A DNA stretch of 64,000 nucleotides from an uncultured Bacteroidales bacterium (GTDB taxonomy: Bacteria > Bacteroidota > Bacteroidia > Bacteroidales > P3), in assembly GCA_937884485.1 (NCBI GenBank), contig CALGCG010000024.1, positions 1 through 64,000 of the forward strand, read 5' to 3'. The notes beneath the pieces were generated by a model. It saw only the letters and a list, made by a program, of their open reading frames with translations, ran no database searches and was not told the DNA's origin. The translations under genes were made by a program, and so were the position numbers. Below, in pieces: positions 1-9,000 of the stretch. The stretch's first letter is position 1; every line of letters starts with the position of its first letter.

Positions 1-3
1 AAG

Positions 4-60
4 TATATGAGAACGATATAAGAACTATATAAGAAGGGCCGAATAAGGGGCGAATCGGGT
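4..60. repeat. Partial 11-bp-period repeat array with GC-rich tail
   Basis: Two and a half 11-bp units (TATGAGAACGA, TATAAGAACTA, TATAAGAAGGG) lie head to tail at 6-38. They are followed by a tail rich in GGGCCGAA and GGGGCGAA. The layout is the same as the right half of the palindromic array at about 21990-22165, so this is a second copy of that element cut by the window edge. It lies upstream of the DUF3467 gene. Function is unknown. Confidence 0.7.
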
Positions 61-142
61 ACCTCTGCGGGCCGAAGATTTATTTGCCTGTCCACAATAA
101 AAAGGCCGCGACGCCGTTATTGAAAGAAAAAAAAGAATCGTT

Positions 143-451
143 ATGGCAAATAATCCTAAAGAACAGAACAATCTTAAGCTCAACATCAATCCCGAAGTGG
201 CCGCTGGCACTTATTCCAACCTTGTCATCGTCAGCCACAATCCCTCGGAGATTGTCCTCGATTTCGCCCAGATGTTTCCCGGCATCGACGGTGCCACCGT
301 GCGCCAGCGCATCATCATGAACCCCATCCATGCCAAGCGTCTGCTGGCTGCCTTGAACGACAACCTGAAGAAGTATGAGCAGCAGTTCGGCCCCATCGTC
401 GAGCCCCGCGCCGACGGCACCGTGCCCTACGACATTCTTGGCAAGGCATGA
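143..451 (+). CDS. DUF3467 family protein
   Basis: A 102-residue soluble protein with no signal peptide or membrane segment. It matches the DUF3467 family: an N-terminal NLKLNINPEVA-like segment, a central strand with SHNPSEIVLDFAQMFPG, and a C-terminal helix with HAKRLLAALNDNLKKYE. The biochemical role of the family is unknown; small proteins of this kind are widespread in Bacteroidetes. Its stop overlaps the start of the downstream phosphopantetheinyl transferase (ATGA), so the two are probably co-translated. Confidence 0.85.
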   Translation: MANNPKEQNNLKLNINPEVAAGTYSNLVIVSHNPSEIVLDFAQMFPGIDGATVRQRIIMNPIHAKRLLAALNDNLKKYEQQFGPIVEPRADGTVPYDILGKA

Positions 452-963
452 TTTCCGGTACGGAATGGCGAATTGAATTAGGAGATTGGCGGTCGCATGC
501 CGAACAGAGTGCGGCCGCCCGTCTTTTGTTGTGCCGCCTGATGGGCGAGGAGGTCGCCGTGGAGCACAACGGCAAGGGTGCCCCCTTTATGCCGTCGCAC
601 CCCGGGCTCTCGCTGAGCATCAGCCATTGCCGGCAGGCCGTGGCCGTGGCGGTGTCGGACCGGGAGCGGGTGGGCATCGATGTGGAGAGCCGCCGAAGGG
701 TGGACGGGTCGCTCATGCGGCGTGTCTGCACACCGGCTGAACTGGCGGCGGTGCAGGCGTCGCCCGATGCGGTGATGGCGTTCCTGCAGCTCTGGACGCG
801 CAAGGAGGCGGTGCTGAAGATGCGCCGCACCGGCATCCAGGGGTTCGGGAGCATGGTGCATGCCCTCGAGGGAGAGGATGTGGTTGTGGAGGATTTGGAG
901 TGCGCAATGCCCGATGTGGTGGCCTCGATGGCCCGGGAGCGCACGCCTTCTACGGCCGTATGA
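448..963 (+). CDS. 4'-phosphopantetheinyl transferase superfamily protein
   Basis: This 171-residue protein has the two signatures of the Sfp/AcpS superfamily: GIDVE at residues 76-80 (Mg2+ ligands) and WTRKEAVLK starting at W116. Such enzymes move 4'-phosphopantetheine from CoA to a serine of carrier proteins, and an acyl carrier protein is encoded at 17144 in this window. It is shorter than Sfp (about 220 residues) and resembles the compact Bacteroidetes forms. The start overlaps the DUF3467 stop by 4 bases. The 3' end overlaps the convergent tsaC gene by 14 bases. Which carrier it serves cannot be told from sequence. Confidence 0.85.
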   Translation: MISGTEWRIELGDWRSHAEQSAAARLLLCRLMGEEVAVEHNGKGAPFMPSHPGLSLSISHCRQAVAVAVSDRERVGIDVESRRRVDGSLMRRVCTPAELAAVQASPDAVMAFLQLWTRKEAVLKMRRTGIQGFGSMVHALEGEDVVVEDLECAMPDVVASMARERTPSTAV

Positions 964-1504
964 CGGTTGTGGAGCCGTCGGCGTTCAGTTTCACAATGCG
1001 GCTGCCGCGGGTCTCCTCGCTCATGAGTTCGGGCAGGGGCGGGACGCAGAAGTCGACGCGGCGGCGCAGTTCATCTTCGATTTCGTTGTAGTTTCGTGGC
1101 GACGGCCTGCCGCTGAGGTTGGCCGAGGTGCTTACCAGCGGTGCGCCGAGCAGGCGTATCACCTCCTGGCAGAAGGCATGCTTGGGCACACGCACGCCCA
1201 GAGAGCCGTCGGCGGCGGGGAGGTTGGGGGCAATGCCGTCGCCCAGCAGGGCCTGCCACCGTTCGCGCGGCAGGATGAAGGTCGTGGGGCGGCTGTCGGG
1301 AGGTTCCGGGATGCCGGGGCCCTCCGGGAGGAGCACCAGCATGCTCTTCGAGCGGTCGCGTTCTTTCAGCAGGTAGAGCTTCTCGACGGCGTCGCTGTTG
1401 CGGGCGTCGCAGCCGAGGCCCCAGATGGTGTCGGTGGGGTAGAGGAGGGTTTTGCCTTGGCGCAGGGCGTCGACGGTCAGCCGTATCACTTCGTTCATGT
1501 TCAT
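950..1504 (-). CDS. tsaC: L-threonylcarbamoyladenylate synthase (Sua5/YciO/YrdC family)
   Basis: About 184 residues with the YrdC-fold N-terminus (LLYPTDTIWGLGCDA, then a KERDRSKSM region) and the later STSANLSGRPSP motif typical of the family. It makes threonylcarbamoyl-AMP from threonine, bicarbonate and ATP for the t6A37 modification of ANN-decoding tRNAs. The open frame continues to 1570, but the first 22 codons are not family-like. ATG at 1504 or 1498 fits best and lies 5-11 bases from a promoter-like TACTTTTG, so the mRNA could be leaderless. It lacks the C-terminal Sua5 domain, like the TsaC form. Confidence 0.88.
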   Translation of the reverse strand: MNMNEVIRLTVDALRQGKTLLYPTDTIWGLGCDARNSDAVEKLYLLKERDRSKSMLVLLPEGPGIPEPPDSRPTTFILPRERWQALLGDGIAPNLPAADGSLGVRVPKHAFCQEVIRLLGAPLVSTSANLSGRPSPRNYNEIEDELRRRVDFCVPPLPELMSEETRGSRIVKLNADGSTTVIRP

Positions 1505-1508
1505 GCTG

Positions 1509-1516
1509 CAAAAGTA
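1509..1516 (-). promoter_or_regulatory. Candidate -7 element for tsaC
   Basis: On the minus strand this reads TACTTTTG, a perfect match to the Bacteroides TAnnTTTG element. Transcription would start at about 1502, on top of the tsaC start codon. No good -33 TTTG is seen at the right spacing, so support is moderate. Confidence 0.4.
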
Positions 1517-1535
1517 CGAAAAAAAAGCGTCATGG

Positions 1536-1567
1536 TTTGCATGGTTTGAAATTTTTTTGTACTTTTG
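1536..1567 (+). promoter_or_regulatory. Bacteroides-type promoter for the POT transporter
   Basis: TTTG at 1536-1539 and TACTTTTG at 1560-1567 are separated by 20 bases, matching the -33/-7 consensus of the Bacteroidetes primary sigma factor. Transcription would start near 1574, giving a leader of about 60 nt before the ATG at 1637. Confidence 0.7.
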
Positions 1568-1636
1568 CATATTGTTAAGTTAAGTTAATTGGAGTGAAAA
1601 TTAGTTCAATTATTTATAAACCAAAAAATTACAACT

Positions 1637-3481
1637 ATGTTTAAAGGACATCCTAAAGGACTTATCTGGGCTGCCTTGAGTAATATGGGTGAGCGTTTTG
1701 GCTACTATATTATGAATGCTGTCCTGGTGCTGTTCCTCTGCTCGAAGTTCGGTTTGTCGGACGAGACGGCAGGATTGATTTTCTCTATTTTCTACTTCAT
1801 GATTTACATCATGGCTTTGCCTGGTGGTATCATTGCAGACAAACTGCAGAACTACAAGGGTACCATTGCCGCCGGCTTGATTGTGATGGCTGTTGGCTAT
1901 GTGATGCTTTCGGTTCCGACCACTGTGTCGCCCGAGAACAAGGTGGCCATGCTGGTGCTCATTTGCGCCGCCCTGCTGATCATCACCATTGGTAACGGTC
2001 TCTTCAAGGGCAACCTGCAGGCCATCGTGGGCCAGATGTACGACAACCTCGAGGCCGAGGCTGCCAAGGAAGGCCCTGAAGCTTTGGCCAAAGCCCAGAG
2101 CAAGCGTGACCCCGGTTTCCAGATTTTCTATGTCTTCATCAACCTCGGTGGCGTTTTTGCCCCCTTCGTGGCTCCCGCCATCCGTAAGTGGTGGTTGGGT
2201 AAGTTCGGTATGACCTATAACTCCGACCTGCCTGCTGTCTGCCATCTCTACAACAAGTCCTACGACCCCAGCATGCTTGACCTCTGCAAGCAGTATGCCG
2301 CCGATCCCTCCAGCGTCAGCCCCGAACAGGTTACCACTCTGACCAACTGGATGGCTCAGAATACCAATATGGATTCCGACAAAGCCGACCTGTTGATGCA
2401 GTGCCAGCAGTATATAACCAACCAGGCTTCCATGACTCCTGACCAGCTGGCCGAGCTTACCGAGAACCTGCACGATGTGCCTCAGTACATGAATCTTGAT
2501 GTGGCCGATGCTGTTCAGACGAACCTTGTTGATGCCTGCAACAACTACACCACTCAGATCGACAACCTCTACACTTGGATGAAAGACAGCTATACCGCCT
2601 TTGACCCCAGCAATATGCAGGCCGCGTGCGACAGCTATCTCAATGTGTTCAATACCGGTGTCCACTACAGCTTCATTGCCTCGGTTGCCGCCATGCTGCT
2701 CTCGTTCGCCATCTTCATGGCCTTCAAAAAGAGCTTCCCCAACCCTGCCAAGAAGGAAAAGAAGGAAGTTGTCAACTACACTGCCGAGGAGCGCGTGGCT
2801 ATGGCCAAGGATATCAAGCAGCGTATGGCCGGTCTCTACGCTGTGCTGGGCATCGTTGTCTTCTTCTGGTTCTCGTTCCACCAGAACACCCAGTCGCTCA
2901 CCATCTTCACCCGCAACTTCGTCAACTCCGACCAGGTGGCGCCCGAGGTGTGGCAGTTCCTCAACCCATTCCTCGTCATTGTTCTGACTCCTATTATTAT
3001 GTGGCTCTTCGGAACTCCTTGGGGTCGCAAGTTCTCCACTCCTAAGAAGATAGCCGTTGGTATGGGCTTTGCCGCATGCGCTTATATCTTCCTCACCATC
3101 TTCAGCATGTACGTCGGCTATCCTTCGGGTAAGTTGTTCATGGCTCAGCCTGCCGCCGATATTGCTACCCAGAAGTGCGGTGCATGGGTGCTGATTGTAA
3201 CCTACTTCTTCCTCACCGTGGCCGAATTGTTCATCAGCCCGCTGGGTCTGAGCTTTGTGTCCAAGATTGCCCCGAAGCATCTGCAGGGTATCTGCCAGGG
3301 TCTCTGGCTGGGTGCCACCGCTCTCGGCAACCTGATTATCTTCCTCGGTGTCAAGATGCTCAACAGCTTCTCGCACCTGTGGTACACATGGTTCGTCTTC
3401 GCAGCCATCTGCATCATCGCCATGGCCGTGATGTTCGGCATGCTGAAGTGGCTCGAACGCATCACCGCCCAGCAGCAGTAA
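1637..3481 (+). CDS. POT-family proton-coupled peptide transporter (MFS)
   Basis: A 614-residue multipass inner-membrane protein. The N-terminus reads HPKGLIWAALSNMGERFGYY, followed by hydrophobic helices and the GIIADKLQNYKG loop of MFS/POT carriers. POT proteins import di- and tripeptides with protons. The canonical E-x-x-E-R of helix 1 is N-x-x-E-R here. A hydrophilic Cys- and Asp-rich segment of about 130 residues (roughly residues 197-335) interrupts the helices and should be extracytoplasmic. It has its own promoter upstream and a strong terminator downstream, so it is probably monocistronic. The long open frame on the opposite strand is a shadow. Confidence 0.88.
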   Translation: MFKGHPKGLIWAALSNMGERFGYYIMNAVLVLFLCSKFGLSDETAGLIFSIFYFMIYIMALPGGIIADKLQNYKGTIAAGLIVMAVGYVMLSVPTTVSPENKVAMLVLICAALLIITIGNGLFKGNLQAIVGQMYDNLEAEAAKEGPEALAKAQSKRDPGFQIFYVFINLGGVFAPFVAPAIRKWWLGKFGMTYNSDLPAVCHLYNKSYDPSMLDLCKQYAADPSSVSPEQVTTLTNWMAQNTNMDSDKADLLMQCQQYITNQASMTPDQLAELTENLHDVPQYMNLDVADAVQTNLVDACNNYTTQIDNLYTWMKDSYTAFDPSNMQAACDSYLNVFNTGVHYSFIASVAAMLLSFAIFMAFKKSFPNPAKKEKKEVVNYTAEERVAMAKDIKQRMAGLYAVLGIVVFFWFSFHQNTQSLTIFTRNFVNSDQVAPEVWQFLNPFLVIVLTPIIMWLFGTPWGRKFSTPKKIAVGMGFAACAYIFLTIFSMYVGYPSGKLFMAQPAADIATQKCGAWVLIVTYFFLTVAELFISPLGLSFVSKIAPKHLQGICQGLWLGATALGNLIIFLGVKMLNSFSHLWYTWFVFAAICIIAMAVMFGMLKWLERITAQQQ

Positions 3482-3505
3482 TCTGCCGGATTGTGATTAA
3501 ATAGC

Positions 3506-3545
3506 AAAAGCCGTGGGCATCCGCAAGGATGCCCACGGCTTTTTC
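3506..3545 (+). terminator. Rho-independent terminator after the POT gene
   Basis: A perfect 17-bp stem (3506-3522 with 3527-3543) with a GCAA loop, ending in TTTTT. It lies 24 bases after the transporter stop. The A-tract on the left side could make it work from both strands. Confidence 0.92.
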
Positions 3546-3563
3546 AGGGGACAAGGCAAAAAG

Positions 3564-3591
3564 AAAACCTCCGGAATTCTCCGGAGGTTTT
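3564..3591 (-). terminator. Terminator after rpsU
   Basis: A perfect 12-bp stem AAAACCTCCGGA / TCCGGAGGTTTT with an ATTC loop. It lies downstream of rpsU on the minus strand, with U-tracts possible in both directions. Confidence 0.85.
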
Positions 3592-3637
3592 GCTTTCCAA
3601 TGCGTCGATTCCAACGCGGTTGCGGTAGAGGGCTCTC

Positions 3638-3835
3638 TTATTTGTCGAGCTCCTGCTGGCGCAGGTGCTGGACGTAGATGGCCTTCAGGTGCTTCTCGCG
3701 ATTGATGACACTGGGCTTGGTGAACTGCTGACGACGGCGCATCTCTTTCACCACGCCGGTTTTCTCGAATTTGCGTTTCAGTTTCTTGAGGGCGCGTTCG
3801 AGGTTGTCACCTTCTTTGATAGGAACTACGATCAT
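3638..3835 (-). CDS. rpsU: 30S ribosomal protein S21
   Basis: A 65-residue basic protein starting MIVVPIKEGDNLERALKKLK, diagnostic of bS21, with the basic helix FEKTGVVKEMRRRQQF in the middle. S21 sits near the 3' end of 16S rRNA on the 30S subunit and helps initiation. It lies 60 bases downstream of rpmB on the same strand and is followed by a terminator, so the two can share the rpmB promoter. Confidence 0.97.
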   Translation of the reverse strand: MIVVPIKEGDNLERALKKLKRKFEKTGVVKEMRRRQQFTKPSVINREKHLKAIYVQHLRQQELDK

Positions 3836-3895
3836 TGTTAATACCTCTTTCTTTGTTAAGGGTTAATAATTAATTATGTAAGACTTGTTGTCTTC

Positions 3896-4135
3896 TTAGA
3901 ACATCAGGTGGCCCTGGGCGGCGGCGTCGTTAAGAGCGGCGATGATGCCTTTCTTGTTGATGATGCGCATGCCTTTGGCGGAGACCTTCAGGGTGATCCA
4001 CATGTCCTCCTCGGGAATGTAGAACTTCTTGGTCTGCAGGTTGGGGGCGAAGGTGCGTTTGGTGTGGATGCGGGAGTGCGAAACGTTGTTGCCCACGATC
4101 ACTTTCTTACCGGTAATTTCACATTTTTTCGACAT
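3896..4135 (-). CDS. rpmB: 50S ribosomal protein L28
   Basis: A 79-residue protein starting MSKKCEITGKKVIVGNNVSH, typical of bL28, followed by the HTKRTFAPNLQ and KVSAKGMRIINKKG segments. It is a component of the 50S subunit. In many Bacteroidetes rpmB is followed by rpmG (L33) and a DUF4295 gene; here the next gene is rpsU and neither partner is in the window. Confidence 0.97.
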   Translation of the reverse strand: MSKKCEITGKKVIVGNNVSHSRIHTKRTFAPNLQTKKFYIPEEDMWITLKVSAKGMRIINKKGIIAALNDAAAQGHLMF

Positions 4136-4201
4136 TGTAGTATAATTTTTATTGTTTATTTACGTTATTTATTTCGCTCGCTTTTGGTGCGAAAACGGCT
4201 G

Positions 4202-4232
4202 CAAAAGTACCACCTTTTTTCGACATGGCAAA
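4202..4232 (-). promoter_or_regulatory. Promoter for rpmB-rpsU
   Basis: On the minus strand TTTG (4232-4229) and TACTTTTG (4209-4202) are separated by exactly 19 bases, a textbook Bacteroidetes promoter. Transcription would begin near 4195, about 60 nt before the rpmB ATG. Confidence 0.78.
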
Positions 4233-4390
4233 GCGTTTCGTCTTCCAAAAGTCGCTTTTTAAAACTTTTTAACATTTTGTTTATTGTAAATATGTGTAAT
4301 ACAAATGGTTGCTGATTTTGCTAAAATGAGTTTTAACATATTTTTTTCAATTAGTTAGCAATCGTTTTTTGTTGTTTTCGATCCTGTTTT

Positions 4391-5449
4391 ATGACGTTTT
4401 CGCAAAAATTGGACATCTGGTATCAGGACTTTGGACGCAGTCTTCCGTGGAGGGGTATTGACGACCCTTATCGCATCTGGCTTTCGGAGATTATACTGCA
4501 GCAGACGCGCATCGAGCAGGGGCGGGAATACTATCACCGCTTTGTCGATGCGTTCCCGAGGGTGGCCGACCTGGCCGCCGCCAGCGAGGAGCAGGTGCTG
4601 CGCCTGTGGCAGGGGCTGGGCTACTACTCGCGTGCGCGCAACCTGCATGCGTCTGCGCGATATATAATGGATGAATGCGGAGGGGAATTTCCGTCGACGT
4701 ACGAAGGTATATTGAAGCTCAAGGGTGTTGGGCGCTACACGGCAGCGGCGATAGCGTCGTTCGCCTTCCGGCTGCCATATCCGGTAATTGACGGGAATGT
4801 CTATCGTTTTATCAGTCGCCTCTATGGTATTGCCACCCCCATAGGTTCCGACTCCGCCTACAGTGAGTTCGAACGGCTGCTGCAGGAAAGGATAGACCGT
4901 CGCAGGCCCGACCGCTTCAATGCCGCCCTGATGGACTTCGGTTCGCTGCAGTGCAAGCCCCAGCCCGACTGCACGGCCTGCCCCTTTGCCGACGAGTGCG
5001 ACGCGCTGCGCACGGGACGTGTGGGCCTGCTGCCCGTCAAGACTGTCAAGGCCAAGCCTGTCGACCGCTGGTTCTATTACCTCGACCTCCGCTGGCAGCG
5101 TGACGGCAAGGTTTTCACCCTGCTGGAGCAACGCACGGGAAAGGACATCTGGCGCGGCTTGTACCAGTTCCCGCTGCTGGAGACGGAGCATGAGTTGGAC
5201 GACGGGGCGCTGGTGCCGGCTGCCGCTGGATTTGCCGCCCGCGAGTTCGGTTTAGGCACTGTCGAGTTCAATCCTTCTGCCATATTCAAGCACCAACTTA
5301 CACACCGCACTATCCATGCCCGGTTTCTGCGTGCAGAACTCGGGGAAGAACCGCCCGTGATACCGCATAAATGTTGCGTCGAAGAGGTGAAAATGATAAA
5401 AAAAATCCCCGTGTCGAGGTTGATTGATAGGTATTTGCAGACTTTGTGA
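4391..5449 (+). CDS. mutY: A/G-specific adenine DNA glycosylase
   Basis: A 352-residue MutY. Catalytic Glu33 lies in SEIILQQTR, the helix-hairpin-helix is KLKGVGRYTAAAI (about 109-121), and catalytic Asp134 lies in VIDGNVYR. The Fe-S cysteines are C188, C194, C197 and C203, followed by a NUDIX-like C-terminal domain that recognises 8-oxoguanine. It removes adenine mispaired with 8-oxoG. The first Cys interval is five residues instead of the usual six. It stands alone between the divergent rpmB gene and ssb. Confidence 0.93.
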   Translation: MTFSQKLDIWYQDFGRSLPWRGIDDPYRIWLSEIILQQTRIEQGREYYHRFVDAFPRVADLAAASEEQVLRLWQGLGYYSRARNLHASARYIMDECGGEFPSTYEGILKLKGVGRYTAAAIASFAFRLPYPVIDGNVYRFISRLYGIATPIGSDSAYSEFERLLQERIDRRRPDRFNAALMDFGSLQCKPQPDCTACPFADECDALRTGRVGLLPVKTVKAKPVDRWFYYLDLRWQRDGKVFTLLEQRTGKDIWRGLYQFPLLETEHELDDGALVPAAAGFAAREFGLGTVEFNPSAIFKHQLTHRTIHARFLRAELGEEPPVIPHKCCVEEVKMIKKIPVSRLIDRYLQTL

Positions 5450-5459
5450 AAATCTTTAT

Positions 5460-5490
5460 TTTGTATATTAAAAAAAAAGTCGTAATTTCG
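5460..5490 (+). promoter_or_regulatory. Promoter for ssb
   Basis: TTTG at 5460-5463 and TAATTTCG at 5483-5490 are separated by 19 bases, one mismatch from TAnnTTTG. The -33 element sits just after the mutY stop. The expected start near 5497 leaves a 30-nt leader before the ssb ATG at 5527. Confidence 0.65.
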
Positions 5491-5526
5491 CAGTCTCAAA
5501 TTGACTAAAAAAACTATAAACAAAGT

Positions 5527-5958
5527 ATGATTGGAGTCAATAAAGTAATCCTGGTTGGGAATGTAGGAAAGAACCCGGATGTAGTTACTTTCCCCTCCGA
5601 GGGGTCCACTCCCGTGAAGAAAGCATCCTTCCCCCTCGCAACAACCGAATACCGTCGCAACCGCGACAATGAGAGAGTTGAAATCACTGAATGGCACAAT
5701 GTAGTGTGCTGGCGCGGCCTGGCCGACATCGCCGAGCGCATATTGCATAAAGGTGCCCAAATTTATGTAGAAGGCCGTCTGCAAAGCCGTACCTGGGAAG
5801 ACAAGGAGGGCAACAAGCGCCATGTTACCGAAGTGGTCGCCGACAATCTTCTGCTCCTTTCCAATCGTCAGCGCAACGAGGAGTCGCAGCAGGTGAACAA
5901 TCCCCTGATGGATATCCTCAACAACGAGACGGAGCCATTGGGGGACCTTCCTTTTTAA
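5527..5958 (+). CDS. ssb: Single-stranded DNA-binding protein
   Basis: A 143-residue protein with the OB-fold of bacterial SSB: MIGVNKVILVGNVGKNPDV, the NRDNERVEITEWHNVVCW segment, and GAQIYVEGRLQSRTW. It ends in GDLPF, a version of the acidic DDDIPF tip that recruits repair and replication partners. It coats ssDNA as a tetramer during replication, recombination and repair. It has its own promoter directly upstream. Confidence 0.95.
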   Translation: MIGVNKVILVGNVGKNPDVVTFPSEGSTPVKKASFPLATTEYRRNRDNERVEITEWHNVVCWRGLADIAERILHKGAQIYVEGRLQSRTWEDKEGNKRHVTEVVADNLLLLSNRQRNEESQQVNNPLMDILNNETEPLGDLPF

Positions 5959-6002
5959 GATGTAAGATGACAGATGCCTGACAGGTCCCTGTCAAGTCTG
6001 TT

Positions 6003-6050
6003 CCAACTCCCTATCAACTCCCACCACAGTGGGGGGTGGTAGGGAGTTAA
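6003..6050. repeat. Palindromic G-rich intergenic repeat, copy A
   Basis: AACTCCCTATCA with its imperfect complement near GGTGGTAGGGAGTT forms a hairpin between the convergent ssb and CUB/repeat-protein genes. The core CCCTATCAACTCCCAC recurs as CCCTATCAACACCCAC at 53977, and GGTAGGGAGTTGGT-like units recur at 40620-40662. A short GACAGGTCCCTGTC palindrome precedes it at about 5980. It may also act as a terminator for the flanking convergent genes. Confidence 0.6.
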
Positions 6051-6068
6051 TACTTTTTTGTGGCGGTG

Positions 6069-9000
6069 CTAACGTAGGAGTAACACTGTGCCGATTTCTG
6101 ACTTGGTCGAGGTGGGGTAGTCGACGGCATGGTAATTGAATCGCCACACGTAGCTTCCCTGAGGGCAGTTGCCTCCGTCCCAGCCTGTGCCGCCGAAGTC
6201 GGTGGTTTGGTAGACCAAGAGGCCATCGCGATTGTAGATGAATAATTCGCCGTCGATGACGCCATGGGTGACCAGGGTGAAACGATTATTGATATCGAGG
6301 TTGGGGGTGAATGCATTGGGGGCGAATACCGCCACGCGGAGCACGGGCAGTGTATAGTGGGCTGTGTCGTGGCACTGGCCGTTGTATACGCTGAGGGCTA
6401 TGCTGATACTGTCGGTGTCGTCGTCGCCATGGCCGTAGAGTATGCGCCAAGGCTCGCTTTGCCGCACGCCGTCGATATACCAGGTGCGTTCAACATACTC
6501 CTTCGAAATGTCGTAGGCGGTGAAGTCCATGGCGTTGTATTTCAGTGCTTCGGGGTTGACCTGCAACTCGGCTTTCGGCACTTCGATAGGGCTTAATAAG
6601 ATGGATTTGCTGAAGGGACAGAAGGGTGTCTCTCTGTAGTCGGCGTAAAGTGCGTATTCGGTCGGGCCGGAGGGCGCTATGGTGACGGTGAGTTCATCCT
6701 CGTTTCCGTCGAGGAGGTTGTCTGCCGGGAACGACGACCAGCGTGTGTAAGGCACATCAGTTGTGGCGTGGATGGTGTAAGTGCGTCGTTGGCAGTCGGT
6801 GGTGTACTCGATACCGATGCGTGGCTGGGCCATCTTGGTGAGACGCATGGCAAGCACAGAGTCGCAGTTGTGGACAGAGGACAGGGTGTCAATCAGGAAA
6901 TAGCTCTCAGTGAGGTATGCCGAGTCGCTGGTGACGGTAAAGCCGTGCCAGCGGTAGGTCTGTCCATGGCAGAAGGTGTCGATGTCTTCCGCAAAGGAAG
7001 AATGGTGCACTGCGAGGTGGAGGGTGACGACGGAGTCGCACCCTTGGTAGGTGGCAAGTGTGGCTTTGGGACCGGTGGTGTCGGTATAGTAGACGGTGTT
7101 GTCAATCCACGTCAGAGAGTCGCATACGTTGAGGTAGTTGTCGAAATAGTGTGTATAGTCGACGGTGAGGTCGAGGTGATGGATGCTGTCACATCCCCAT
7201 TGGTTTGTCAGGTGGAGGGATGGTGCTGTGGTGGAAGCATGGTATATGCTGCCGTCGCTCCACATTGTGGAATCGCAAGCGTGGATATGTTCTACCGAGG
7301 CCGAGGTGTCGAGCGCCACCACCCGCATGACCACCAGCGAGTCGATTCCGTTGGTTCCTTGCAGATGTACACTGTCGGCCATCGTCTGGTGGTGGGCAGT
7401 GCGGATTCCGCCACAATTGTTGAACGAGGCTCCGTTCCATGTGAAGGGAAGGCTGTTTTGGCAGACAATGCTGTCGACATAGGTGCGGCGGTTGCGTTGC
7501 AGATGGAGGGTCCGTAATGAATCGCAACCGAAGACTGCTTGCAGCAGGTGGGGATATATGCCTGTTGTGTCGTAGAGGGTGTGTTCGAAGGTGTAGTTGT
7601 CGCCATCGTAGATGGTGTCGAAGAGATGTATGTCGTGGGTGGGATAAACCTTCAGGTGGAGGGTCTGCATACTGTCGCACATGTGTTCGGTGTACAGATG
7701 GTGGAGGAAAGTGCCGGTGTGGCGATAGACAGAGTCAATGAAGGGGCGTGAGTCACCGTTGCAGATGGTGTCGTAGGTGTGATAGTCGTAGGCTGGCCAT
7801 ACGGTGAGATGGAGTGTGGAAAGGCTATCGCAAGCGTGCTGTGAGAGCAGGCGGTGAAGGTAGGTGCCGGAAGTGTCGTAGGTGTGTTGCGTGAAGACGA
7901 TGGATTGTGTGGAGCAGATAGTGTCGTAGGTGTGATGGTCAAAGGTGGGATGCACGGTGAGGTGAAGGGTGGAGAGGCTGTCGCAGCCATGGATGGAGAG
8001 GAGTGAGTATGTGTGGTTGGTGCTGGCACTGAAGAGGCTGTCGCCGAAGGCGAAGGTGGTGTCGTCGCAGATGGCGGTGGTCAGGTGGTGGTCGAAGAGG
8101 GGATGGACGGTGAGACGCATGGTGACAAGGCTGTCGCTGCCTGTGTGAGAGAGGAGGGTCACGGCCCGGGTCATGGTGGCCGAGGCGGTGAGGACGGTGT
8201 CGAAGGAGGCGTTGTTCCACATGTAGGGGAGCGAACTGCGGCACAGAGTGTCGTAAAGGGTCGTGTCGACGTTCCAATGGACATGGAGCGAGTAGGTGAT
8301 GGTACTGTCGCAGCCAGCGGCATTGGCAATGGTGACACTGGTGTCGGTGACTGGCATTTGGAATGCCACGCCATTGAAGGAGTGGGGCAGGAGGTTTTCC
8401 ACTATCGTGTCATGATGGACGCTTGTGGTTGAAGGGTTGATGGTTAGGTGGAGTGTGGTAGTGCTGTCGCATCCCGCGGCATTGGTGGTGACACGTTGCG
8501 CCACAGCGCCACTGGTGGTGTATACGGTTCCATACCAGTTGAAGCTGTCGCAGGCCACGGCTACGGTGTCGGACATGGAGGAGTCCTTGACAACGAGGAA
8601 CACGGTGCCAATGCTGTCGCACCCGTGGGCGGAAAGTTCGGAGTAGGAGTAGCTCCCGGTGTCGGAGGCGTCGGCAATGATGAGGGAGCCATAGGAATAG
8701 GGCAGGCCAGAGGGACAGATGACAGCGGTGTCGTGCAGGTTATACGAGGGGTGCACGGTGATGGTATGGTTGAGGGTGTAGGGGCAGTGGCTGGTGTCCT
8801 GCGCCGTGAGGGTGTAGGTGGTGGTGGAGCGGGGTGACACAACGAGGGTGTCGTTGCCCCAGGAGTGCCACATGGCGTTGCTGACGATGAGGGTGTCGTT
8901 GACGAGACTGTTGTCACATCGGTCGGTGGGGCCGGCGATGGTGGGATTGGGGCTGGGAGGCAGCAGGGTGATGGTTTTGCGAATAGTGTCGGAACAGAGC

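Noticed and set aside
860..1549. 229-residue plus-strand open frame opposite tsaC
   Set aside because: Mirror of the tsaC coding strand in GC-rich DNA; no domain.
1610..3376. 588-residue open frame on the minus strand opposite the POT gene
   Set aside because: Shadow of the transporter: low-complexity His/Glu/Gly-rich translation, no family features, no start context.
7270..7845. CGCAAGCG matches in the giant T9SS protein gene
   Set aside because: They are part of the codons for the repeated ACDS motif and lack the second half of the element.
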